From positions 1-64,000 of the forward strand of contig JAFYSF010000036.1 of the NCBI GenBank assembly GCA_017559505.1: 64,000 nt of DNA. The letters run 5' to 3'. The position numbers and the translations under genes were made by a program. Below are positions 52,292-59,419 of this stretch, piece by piece; within the stretch, counting starts at the first letter, position 1, and every line of letters begins with the position of its first letter. The stretch comes from Paludibacteraceae bacterium. GTDB lineage: Bacteria > Bacteroidota > Bacteroidia > Bacteroidales > Paludibacteraceae. The notes under the pieces are model-generated. The model was not told where the DNA came from and did not search any database. It saw only the letters and a list, made by a program, of their open reading frames with translations.

Positions 52292-52292
52292 A

Positions 52293-53327
52293 TTACCTTA
52301 CTTCAATTTCTTGGTTAATAGAGTAGTCTAAACTTTCTAAAGAATAATGATAAGCCTTTAATTCATCATCATTTGTTTTTAAGAGTTTGAATGTGGCAAT
52401 AAGGTCTTCTTTTTTATTGAGTGCACTGTCTCGTAGTCCTTTTATCGAGTCTATGTCATGGGTTGTTACGAATAGTTGTGTGTTGTTTTTTATTGCGGCA
52501 TCAATTAAGACTTTCCATAAATCACACATTACGGAATAGTGAAAACCATTGCTGATTTCATCTATAAGCAACATTCCGTCTTTGCAATCATACATTGTTG
52601 TTAAAAGAGATACTATTTTGCGAGCACCATCTCCCATCATATTTATAGGGATACGTTTTTCTAAGCCTATATCAACTAGCATTTCATTATCTGTGAAAAC
52701 AAAATCTTTGACGCGAGGTTCTATAAGTTTTAAACCTTCTATTATAAAATGTTCGTCTTTGTTTTCTTGTATTTTTTTTAATCCTTGAATAGATGTTTTG
52801 AAATCGAATTTAGGACTTAAATATACGCATTGTAATGATTCTGTATAGTTGTTAGCAATAACACGATTTACGTTTTTTGTATCTTTGGTGTCGAATTCTA
52901 ATTGAGCATAAAATGGAGTGTCGTTGATTTGAAAATCAAGTTTAAGTCCATATTTCCCTTCTTCGACGTTAGAAAGAATATTTGCATTGTCGGTATTAAG
53001 AGTTATATTTTCTTGATTTTCTTTGAATAGGGTGATGTTGAGATTGCGGATTTCGCCATCAATCAGCTGAATAGATATGGGTTGTTTTGAATCTAAATTG
53101 TAAAAATTTAAAATAAGGTCATTGAAATTTGATTTGCCATAATCACGTATAAAGTTCACATTTATTGGTAGCAAAGGATTTGACAATCCGCTGGCTAAAA
53201 ACAACGATTCTAATAAAGAAGACTTCCCACAATTATTTTTTCCAAAGAAAAGATTTATTTGTTTGAATCCTTCTATGGATGCATAGTGTATCCCTCTGAA
53301 TCGTTCTATTTTTATTTTGTTAAACAT
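52293..53327 (-). CDS. AAA ATPase of a two-gene defence pair
   Basis: 344 residues. An SMC/RecF-like ATPase: IKIERFRGIHYASIEGF, Walker A GKNNCGKSS, signature region INMMGDGARK, Walker B MLLIDEISNGFH, and H-loop TTHDID. No coiled-coil of SMC length, so it belongs to the AAA_15/AAA_21 group found with TOPRIM partners. It probably senses phage proteins and controls the TOPRIM effector. Its own promoter lies about 55 bases upstream. Confidence 0.85.
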   Translation of the reverse strand: MFNKIKIERFRGIHYASIEGFKQINLFFGKNNCGKSSLLESLFLASGLSNPLLPINVNFIRDYGKSNFNDLILNFYNLDSKQPISIQLIDGEIRNLNITLFKENQENITLNTDNANILSNVEEGKYGLKLDFQINDTPFYAQLEFDTKDTKNVNRVIANNYTESLQCVYLSPKFDFKTSIQGLKKIQENKDEHFIIEGLKLIEPRVKDFVFTDNEMLVDIGLEKRIPINMMGDGARKIVSLLTTMYDCKDGMLLIDEISNGFHYSVMCDLWKVLIDAAIKNNTQLFVTTHDIDSIKGLRDSALNKKEDLIATFKLLKTNDDELKAYHYSLESLDYSINQEIEVR

Positions 53328-53379
53328 TGTTTTTGCTGTATTTATTGTTTTTTTTATTTATATACCATGCCATAATTTG

Positions 53380-53410
53380 CAAAGATACAATAAAAAATTG
53401 AAATAACAAG
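53380..53410 (-). promoter_or_regulatory. Promoter of the AAA/TOPRIM pair
   Basis: TATCTTTG on the minus strand (complement of 53380-53387) with CTTG about 19 bases upstream (complement of 53407-53410). Confidence 0.5.
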
Positions 53411-53475
53411 TGTGTATTTTGATTTTTTTTGAGGAAATTATTTAAACAAATAGTTCTTTGAATTTTAATTTTCGA

Positions 53476-53580
53476 ACTTGCGAAGTCTTCGAAGTAGGTA
53501 TTACATAAAGTATGCCTAATAGGATGATATTTAAGTTTTAGAAACTTGTATCTTAATTGAACTTCGAAGAGTTCGCAAGT
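53476..53580. repeat. Widely spaced inverted repeat
   Basis: ACTTGCGAAGTCTTCGAAGT at 53476-53495 pairs with its complement at 53561-53580 with a single mismatch; both arms also contain the smaller palindrome CTTCGAAG. No gene lies inside. Confidence 0.7.
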
Positions 53581-53600
53581 GCCTATTTTTTTCATTACAT

Positions 53601-53910
53601 TTAGTAAGCTTCAAGCAAACTGCTCCGTAGAAAACAGACATCTTCACACTGATGATTTGCAAAGTCTGCAAAGCGAGTGAAAATTTATTTTCGATTGCCA
53701 ACTTAATGCGAGTAAAATTATTCCAAAAAAGACCTACTTTGCAATTGCAAACTTGCAAAGTTTATCTAAATTGTTGATTGTTAGTGTAATACTATTGTTT
53801 GTTGAAAATGCGCAGTTTTGGTAATAGCAAGATAATTAGGATGTTAGGTAACTTTGCAACTTTGCAGGTTGCAAAGTCCCTCTGTCTACTATTTTTAGGA
53901 AAAGACAAAT
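53601..53910. repeat. TTTGCAA-rich intergenic repeat, copy 2
   Basis: Begins with a CAAGCAA element nearly identical to 6341-6420 (CTTCAAGCAAACTGCTCC, GAAAACAGACATCTTCACAC). It contains TTTGCAA palindromic blocks and ends with TTTTTAGGAAAAGACA. Homologous to 6341-6720. Confidence 0.55.
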
Positions 53911-54008
53911 TTTATTTAAGCCTCCAATAGTTTTTTGTATTTTTTTTGGCACGGAATTTGATGGGTATAGTGTATGATTTATTTTATTAATCTTAAAAAT
54001 ATGTTACT

Positions 54009-54362
54009 ATGAAAATTGCTTTATTTGTGTTGTGTGACACTGATAGACTTGAGAATTTGGGTCGTATGTCGAATGCTTTTATGATTGCGAAAGAGGCATT
54101 GGAGAATGATGATGATTTGAAATTCATCTTTTCGGGTGCGGGTACGAAATGGATTGCGGAATTGGAAAAAGAGGAACATCCGCTGCATAAAATCTATATG
54201 GAGGTGAAACCTTATATCACAGGGGCGTGTGAGTATTGTACTGCGGGATTCAAGCAGGGATTGCATGTGAAAGAGGCTGGTATTCCGTTGATTTCGGAAT
54301 ATAAGAAACATCCGAGTATGCGTAGATTGATCGTAGAGGGATATTCGATTATTACGATTTGA
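54009..54362 (+). CDS. DsrE-family protein
   Basis: 117 residues, one-domain alpha/beta fold. MKIALFVLCDTDRLENLGR opens the first strand, and ITGACEYCTAGF holds the two cysteines typical of DsrE/DsrF-like proteins. Such proteins take part in sulfur transfer or are of unknown role. No partner sulfur genes are present nearby. Followed by an inverted repeat that may act as a terminator. Confidence 0.82.
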   Translation: MKIALFVLCDTDRLENLGRMSNAFMIAKEALENDDDLKFIFSGAGTKWIAELEKEEHPLHKIYMEVKPYITGACEYCTAGFKQGLHVKEAGIPLISEYKKHPSMRRLIVEGYSIITI

Positions 54363-54377
54363 TTTTTAGATAAATAT

Positions 54378-54437
54378 AAATTTCCCATAAATTATTCGTA
54401 AATTATTTTCAAATTTATGACTAATTTATGGGAATTT
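54378..54437. terminator. Inverted repeat between convergent genes
   Basis: AAATTTCCCATAAATTA pairs with TAATTTATGGGAATTT around an AT-rich loop. It ends eight bases before the stop of the minus-strand transporter, and could terminate either gene. Confidence 0.5.
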
Positions 54438-54444
54438 CTGTTTT

Positions 54445-55341
54445 TTATTGCTTTTTGCGAGCTAAATAGAGTTGGGTGGAGTTGAATATGTTTTGCCAAA
54501 TGACATAAAGCCCTGGTGCAAGTGCAGTTATGGGATTGAGGTAGGCGGAACAAATCCAGATGGCAAGAATTGTATTTTTTTGTCCGAGCGATTGTCCGCA
54601 AGCTATGGTGTCGTTGGTCGATTTGCCGAGGGCTTTGCCTGTGAAGAATTGGAATAGGCAAGCGATGAGTGAACCGATCGAGAGATAGATGAGGGTGGAG
54701 ATGTCGGTTGGCTCTTCGATGAGCGAACGTACGGTCATGCCCATAGCTATGGTGAGGGCGATTGACCACATATAGAAGGCTAAACCGCTGATAGTAGCGA
54801 GTTTTGTGTTTATTTTTGGGAGTAATAGGCGGATTAGTTGCGCAAGCAAGAATGGGCAGATGAGTAGGGGGAAGATGCGCCTGAGAATAGTTAAGAGTTG
54901 AGAGTTGAAAGTTGAGAGTTGAAAATTGGTTATGCCTTCGGTAATAAGGGGGAAGAGGATTGGGATGACGAAGGCTACAGCTATGTTGCATAGCAGGGTG
55001 TAGGTGGTGATGCTGGCCACGTTGCCTCCGAGTTTGCCTGTTACGACTGCTGCTGCGGTGGCGGTAGGGCAGATGATGCAGACCATAATGCCTTGTGCTA
55101 CAATAGGGTCGAATGGGGCGATGAGGAAGTAGATGGCAATGGCTCCGAGTATTTCGATGAGCAGAAGCCAAAGGTGTGTGAGGCGTGGACGTAGGTCGCG
55201 GAGAGATATTTTGCTGAATGTGAGTAGCAACATTGTGAAAATGAGGTATGGCGTGACGAACGAGATGTAGCCCATCACTTTATAGCCTAATGCTCCGATG
55301 AGCATAGCGAGAGGAAGTGTCCAGTTTTTTATGAAGTTCAT
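54445..55341 (-). CDS. Bile acid:sodium symporter (BASS)-family transporter
   Basis: 298 residues with about nine transmembrane segments. IICPTATAAAVVTGKLGGNV and ACGQSLGQKNTILAIW are the two cross-over-type motifs of the BASS fold. Substrate unknown. The loop between two membrane segments (around residues 137-150) contains the heptamer-derived insert [12 protein letters not shown], read in frame. The gene is monocistronic on the minus strand. Confidence 0.85.
   Translation of the reverse strand: MNFIKNWTLPLAMLIGALGYKVMGYISFVTPYLIFTMLLLTFSKISLRDLRPRLTHLWLLLIEILGAIAIYFLIAPFDPIVAQGIMVCIICPTATAAAVVTGKLGGNVASITTYTLLCNIAVAFVIPILFPLITEGITNFQLSTFNSQLLTILRRIFPLLICPFLLAQLIRLLLPKINTKLATISGLAFYMWSIALTIAMGMTVRSLIEEPTDISTLIYLSIGSLIACLFQFFTGKALGKSTNDTIACGQSLGQKNTILAIWICSAYLNPITALAPGLYVIWQNIFNSTQLYLARKKQ
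54887..54927 (-). repeat. CAACTCT/CAACTTT heptamers inside the transporter gene
   Basis: Five units on the coding (minus) strand give QLSTFNSQL. The array is oriented so that no stop codon occurs. Confidence 0.85.
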
Positions 55342-55344
55342 AGA

Positions 55345-55373
55345 AATGAGGAGTTAGGAGTTAGGAATGAGGA
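55345..55373 (+). repeat. GGAGTTA heptamer array
   Basis: Units GAGGAGT, TAGGAGT, TAGGAAT, GAGGATT directly upstream of the transporter ATG (minus strand). Confidence 0.7.
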
Positions 55374-55402
55374 TTGGCAGACCCCCACCGTTCTTCGAGT
55401 TC

Positions 55403-55423
55403 GTCCCCTTGACTTAGGGGGAC
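55403..55423. repeat. Palindrome GTCCCC...GGGGAC
   Basis: GTCCCCTTGACTTAGGGGGA with a following C: an imperfect palindrome between the transporter and MFS genes, in a locally GC-rich patch. Confidence 0.5.
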
Positions 55424-55470
55424 AGTTTTGGGGTATAGTTCGTTTTAATTTATTATCTGTACTTTGTATT

Positions 55471-56676
55471 CTATCTAAGTTTGTGGCGGTTGAAGTGCGG
55501 ACCTACATAGAAGGTGAAATATATTGCAGAGATTAGGCATAGGGTGCCTCCGATGAGATAGGCATAGGCGAATGAGGTGTGTTGAGAGACGATGCCCCCG
55601 ATGACGAGTCCGAAACCGATACCTATATCCCAAGACGTGAGGTAGGTGGAATTGGCTGTGCCACGCTGATTGTGTTCGGCAAGGTTGACAAATAGTGTGT
55701 TATAAGCAGGAAATATAGTGCCAAAACCAATGCCTACGAAGAGGGCGATGAGACAAAATATTGGACTTAGTAGAGATGGATAGTGTAGGCTGATATGGAG
55801 ACAAAGAGCTAATCCGAAATAGCAGATAAGCACGATGGTGATGCCTACAGAAATGACTTGAGAAACATAGCCTTTATCGACTAATTTGCCAGAGAATATA
55901 CGAGAAGCCATCATGCCTGCTGCCATGAAAGTGAAGAAAAGTCCGCTTGATATAGAAAGGTTTAGCTCTTGAGCATAGACGGCAATATAGCTCGATGTGA
56001 TGCCGTATGGGACGGATAGCATGAGTAGCGCAATGCCTGCAGGTATGCCTTTGATGAGCAAAAAGCGGTCGAGGGATATAGGTGGACGTTTGACTGGTGC
56101 TTTTTGTTTTGTGCTCACAAGCGAGGCGAGAATAAGTCCGATAGTGCCAGTGATTATGGCGATAAAGAAAATAGTGTTGAACGAGAAATAGTCGTGAAAA
56201 AATAGCCCAACCATAGGTCCGAATGCCATAGCGATATTGTTGGCAAGTCCGTAGTAGCCAAGTCCTTCACCACGACGCTCAGACGGCATGATGTCGATAA
56301 CTACGGTGTTGCCTGCGACGGTGACGATGCCAAACATTAATCCTTGTAGGGCGCGAACTATGATGACCATAAATAGCGAAACAGAGACAATGTAGCCACC
56401 AAAGAAGAGTACGAAAAAGAAGAATGTGGCTATATAGAGAGGTTTACGCGCCATTGCATCAAGAAGATATCCGGCAAAGGGGCGGATGGTGAGAGCTGCA
56501 ACTGTGTAGCAAGCCAAAATTACTCCAATGAGCGAATTAGGAGTATGGAATATCTCTTTGAGATAGAAAGGCAAGATGGGCATAATAAGGTAAAATGCAA
56601 AGAAAAGCATGAAATTAGCCCCTAATATTGCCCAATAACTACTTGTGAAAAGGCGAGGTTTTATTGTTTTATTCAT
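55471..56676 (-). CDS. Major facilitator superfamily transporter
   Basis: 401 residues with 12 hydrophobic segments. GYLLDAMARKPLY is the motif A loop between helices 2 and 3 in its D-x-x-x-R-K form, and RGEGLGYYGLANNIAMAFGP is typical of drug or sugar efflux members. Substrate unknown. A promoter with TATCTTTG (complement of 56736-56743) lies about 60 bases upstream. Not linked to the following ribosomal genes, which have their own terminator. Confidence 0.88.
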   Translation of the reverse strand: MNKTIKPRLFTSSYWAILGANFMLFFAFYLIMPILPFYLKEIFHTPNSLIGVILACYTVAALTIRPFAGYLLDAMARKPLYIATFFFFVLFFGGYIVSVSLFMVIIVRALQGLMFGIVTVAGNTVVIDIMPSERRGEGLGYYGLANNIAMAFGPMVGLFFHDYFSFNTIFFIAIITGTIGLILASLVSTKQKAPVKRPPISLDRFLLIKGIPAGIALLMLSVPYGITSSYIAVYAQELNLSISSGLFFTFMAAGMMASRIFSGKLVDKGYVSQVISVGITIVLICYFGLALCLHISLHYPSLLSPIFCLIALFVGIGFGTIFPAYNTLFVNLAEHNQRGTANSTYLTSWDIGIGFGLVIGGIVSQHTSFAYAYLIGGTLCLISAIYFTFYVGPHFNRHKLR

Positions 56677-56735
56677 TGATAAACAATTGGTTTGTGGTTT
56701 TGTAGTTAGATTTGAAAAAAAGAATTTTATTTCTG

Positions 56736-56743
56736 CAAAGATA
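56736..56743 (-). promoter_or_regulatory. -7 box of the MFS promoter
   Basis: TATCTTTG on the minus strand; no clear TTTG at the usual spacing. Confidence 0.4.
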
Positions 56744-56802
56744 CTAAAAAAGTTGCAAGATTGTAATGAAAATATTTTTATTTTTATGGGTAGGAGAAAA
56801 CA

Positions 56803-56842
56803 AAAAGAAACCGTTTAACTCGTAAGTTAAACGGTTTCTTTT
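56803..56842. terminator. Bidirectional terminator after rpmA
   Basis: Seventeen-base stem AAAGAAACCGTTTAACT / AGTTAAACGGTTTCTTT with a four-base loop, flanked by A and T runs. Confidence 0.92.
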
Positions 56843-56871
56843 GTTAGATTTTCTTGAACGAGAGTTGCTAA

Positions 56872-57135
56872 TTAGTTAGCAGCAACTGGTTCTACAGAAA
56901 CGTATGATTTGTTATCACGTTTTTTACGGAAAACAACTGTGCCATCAACGAGGGCGAACAAAGTATGGTCTTTACCGATACCTACGTTTTCACCAGGATT
57001 GTGCACTGTACCACGTTGGCGAACGATGATATTGCCAGCTTTAGCAAATTGTCCACCAAAAACTTTTACGCCAAGTCGCTTGCTTTCTGATTCACGACCG
57101 TTCTTTGAACTACCGACTCCTTTCTTGTGTGCCAT
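56872..57135 (-). CDS. rpmA: 50S ribosomal protein L27
   Basis: 87 residues. [20 protein letters not shown] is the classical N-terminus without the extra cleaved leader found in Firmicutes, followed by LGVKVFGGQ and [10 protein letters not shown]. The flexible N-terminal tail reaches the peptidyl-transferase centre. It is 22 bases downstream of rplU, the conserved gene pair. Confidence 0.97.
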   Translation of the reverse strand: MAHKKGVGSSKNGRESESKRLGVKVFGGQFAKAGNIIVRQRGTVHNPGENVGIGKDHTLFALVDGTVVFRKKRDNKSYVSVEPVAAN

Positions 57136-57157
57136 TTTCTTCTGATTTTAATAGGTT

Positions 57158-57472
57158 TTACGCTTTAATTTCTTTAATCATTAACTCTGTAAAGTTTTGA
57201 CGGTGACCGTTAAGTTTACGGTAGCCTTTACGACGTTTTTTGTGGAAAACGAGAACTTTCTCGCCACGAACGTGTGAAAGAACTTCTGCTACTACTTTTG
57301 CACCTTCGATAACTGGAGCACCAACAGTGATGTTGCCTTCGTTGTCGATTAACAATACTTTGTCAAGTTCGATTTGTGAACCGCGTTCTGCAGTTTCCAT
57401 ACGATGAACGTATACTCTACGTCCTGCTTCTACCTTGAATTGTTGTCCAAGGACTTCTACGATTGCGTACAT
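57158..57472 (-). CDS. rplU: 50S ribosomal protein L21
   Basis: 104 residues. [20 protein letters not shown] and the C-terminal [20 protein letters not shown] are standard. It binds 23S rRNA near helix 46-like regions and is co-transcribed with rpmA. The 5' leader of about 80 bases holds a hairpin (57517-57531) that could serve autoregulation. Confidence 0.97.
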   Translation of the reverse strand: MYAIVEVLGQQFKVEAGRRVYVHRMETAERGSQIELDKVLLIDNEGNITVGAPVIEGAKVVAEVLSHVRGEKVLVFHKKRRKGYRKLNGHRQNFTELMIKEIKA

Positions 57473-57516
57473 TTAATTTAATGTGTTTTAATTAGTTAGA
57501 CGGGGAGGTGAGGGTG

Positions 57517-57531
57517 CCGACAACCTGTCGG
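57517..57531 (-). promoter_or_regulatory. Hairpin in the rplU leader
   Basis: CCGACA-GGT-TGTCGG on the transcribed strand, between the promoter and the rplU start. Candidate ribosomal-protein leader structure. Confidence 0.35.
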
Positions 57532-57567
57532 TAGAACTACTTAATGACCTCTGTGCGAATTCGGGTG

Positions 57568-57599
57568 CAAAGTTACAAAATTTATTTGGATTAGCCAAA
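57568..57599 (-). promoter_or_regulatory. Promoter of rplU-rpmA
   Basis: TTTG (complement of 57596-57599), 20 bases, TAACTTTG (complement of 57568-57575): consensus promoter. Confidence 0.7.
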
Positions 57600-57639
57600 G
57601 GTTTTTGTAACTTTTTTATAATGAAGTTATAAGTGTTGT

Positions 57640-59280
57640 TTAGAATGTTATTTTGACACCAAATAGGCAGTTGAAACCTATGTTTTCGTAGCCGTAGAAG
57701 TATTGGTATTTGCTATTGATTATGTTGTTGAAACGAGCAAATACGGTGCATTGTTCGTGGAATGTGTAGGCTGCTCCGATGTTGAGATCGAAATGGTTAG
57801 GTAGGTCGATTACTCCAGTTGGGAGTATTGCTTTGTAGCCTAAGCCTGTGTAGAAGTCGGCATTGATGGCGAGACCTTTGATTGGTGTCATCTCTGTACC
57901 AACTTCGATTTCCCATGATGGACGATTGACCATTGTGAGAGTAGAGTCGGCTACAGTATAATAATTGTATTTGAAGCCTGCGTGAGCTACATATTTGTTT
58001 TGGTAGTTGTAGTTGACACGTGCTCCTGTTGAGAGGATTTGTGTATTTGAGAAGTCGGCTGTGAATATGTTCATGTAGTTGTTAGATACAGAGTCGATTA
58101 CGTTGCGAATGAAATAGTCGTTGTAAACGAATTTGTAGTTGACGTGGGCATCGACCATAAGTCCTTCGAGGAATGGTTTGAGGCGGAAACCTGCGAAGAA
58201 GTCGGCTGGAGTATAGGTGTTTAGGGCTATGCCTGTGCTGTATGGGTTGAAATAGCGACAGTGTTCGAGTGTAGATGAGAGAGTGTGGATTTGGTAGTCG
58301 CCAGTGATGCCTGCGTAGATTGAGAGGGTTTTGCCTTCGTTGTAGTTGATTGTTACGTCGGGCATTGCGTTGAATATTTGACCTTTATTTATAGAGAAAT
58401 AGGCTTTTGCTCCGAGGTGGAATTTGAGGTTGTCGAGTACGATGTCGTATGAAGGGAGGAGCCCAATGACAGCAGTTGTTGGAAGCTGAGAGTCGGGAGT
58501 TGATAGTTGAGAGTTGAGAATGTTGATGTCGGCAAAGAGACCGATGTTAAGAGGTTTTTTGCCTAATATTTTGCTGACTTCGCCATCGAGGATTATGCGG
58601 TGTTCGTTGATTGGTGCGTAGTGGAGGAACATGCCGTTGTAGCTTAGGTCGGCACGATAGCCCCAACCGTTGATGCGGTTTGTGGATTGCATACCTATTA
58701 GGGCATTGGCGCGGTGGATGATTTGTGGTAGGGAGTCGAATTTTATTCCGTCGCCGTAGTAGTTATAATAGTCGTTGTTGTAGCTTATTGCAGAGTTGAG
58801 CTGGTGGTTGTTGTTTATTTTTTGGTGTAGTATGATGTCGAGGTCAGTTTGAATGAGTTGTATTGTGTTGGTGTATAGACCTGTGTGGTCGAGGTGGAAG
58901 TCGAAATTGGTGTTCTTTTTGTTGTAGAGAGGGTAGAAGAGTTCGGCACTCCAATTGATTGGATAGCCAAATCCGAACTCAGCGTAGCCTTTTTTGAGGC
59001 TTGTGCGTTTTGGTTTAGCTTGCTCTTGAGGGTCGAGAGGGTAGAAATTGGAAGATGGTTGTACGTCTGAGGCGTATGTTGAGTAGTTGAATTTCGCTTC
59101 AGGTATGTTTGGTTCTTGTGTTTTGATGTTGAATTTTTGAGATTCGGCAGGTTCTATTTCGGGAATGTATTCTTTCTCGATGTTGACGTTGCGGTCGATG
59201 ATGGTTGTGTCATTGTTTTGGGCAATGATATTTGCGGTAAGGATTAGACCGATTATTGAGATTATGATTTTCTTGTTCAT
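57640..59280 (-). CDS. Outer membrane beta-barrel protein
   Basis: 546 residues from the ATG at 59280 (MNKKIIISIIGLILTANIIA is a signal peptide; the in-frame ATG at 59310 would add ten polar residues before it). Rich in Tyr/Asn and alternating strands, ending GFNCLFGVKITF with a terminal Phe. Partial resemblance to the barrel part of TonB-dependent receptors, but I see no plug domain or TonB box. The heptamer-derived insert NILNSQLSTPDSQLP occurs near residues 263-277. It lies downstream of the TPR gene, likely in the same operon. Confidence 0.78.
   Translation of the reverse strand: MNKKIIISIIGLILTANIIAQNNDTTIIDRNVNIEKEYIPEIEPAESQKFNIKTQEPNIPEAKFNYSTYASDVQPSSNFYPLDPQEQAKPKRTSLKKGYAEFGFGYPINWSAELFYPLYNKKNTNFDFHLDHTGLYTNTIQLIQTDLDIILHQKINNNHQLNSAISYNNDYYNYYGDGIKFDSLPQIIHRANALIGMQSTNRINGWGYRADLSYNGMFLHYAPINEHRIILDGEVSKILGKKPLNIGLFADINILNSQLSTPDSQLPTTAVIGLLPSYDIVLDNLKFHLGAKAYFSINKGQIFNAMPDVTINYNEGKTLSIYAGITGDYQIHTLSSTLEHCRYFNPYSTGIALNTYTPADFFAGFRLKPFLEGLMVDAHVNYKFVYNDYFIRNVIDSVSNNYMNIFTADFSNTQILSTGARVNYNYQNKYVAHAGFKYNYYTVADSTLTMVNRPSWEIEVGTEMTPIKGLAINADFYTGLGYKAILPTGVIDLPNHFDLNIGAAYTFHEQCTVFARFNNIINSKYQYFYGYENIGFNCLFGVKITF
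58484..58520 (-). repeat. CAACTCT-type heptamers inside the barrel gene
   Basis: Five degenerate units on the coding (minus) strand, giving LNSQLSTPDSQL. Confidence 0.75.
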
Positions 59281-59320
59281 ATTGTTGTTCTGTTTTTTAT
59301 GAATATACACTAATAGTAGG

Positions 59321-59360
59321 TGTCAGTCTTCTTCGGTGAGGGTTGCTTGAAGGTATCTGT
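59321..59360 (-). repeat. Dispersed CAAGCAACC element
   Basis: The complement reads CTTCAAGCAACCCTCACC followed by GAAGAAGACTGACA; same element as 1859 and 12851, in the spacer between the TPR and barrel genes. Confidence 0.7.
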
Positions 59361-59419
59361 TTCCTATATTCAAATTTAGGATTTTTTAAGGGCAAATACA
59401 CAATGAGAGTGTGTATTGA

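Noticed and set aside
41773-53327. Prophage or integrative element carrying the defence genes
   Set aside because: No integrase, structural phage genes, conjugation genes or att-like direct repeats were seen around the island.
53320-53758. Short minus-strand ORFs in the spacer before the AAA gene
   Set aside because: They overlap a promoter and inverted repeats, and show no coding character.
54392-55171. 259-codon second-frame ORF overlapping the BASS transporter
   Set aside because: It is His/Arg/Pro-rich without motifs, while the other frame encodes a clear nine-helix transporter.
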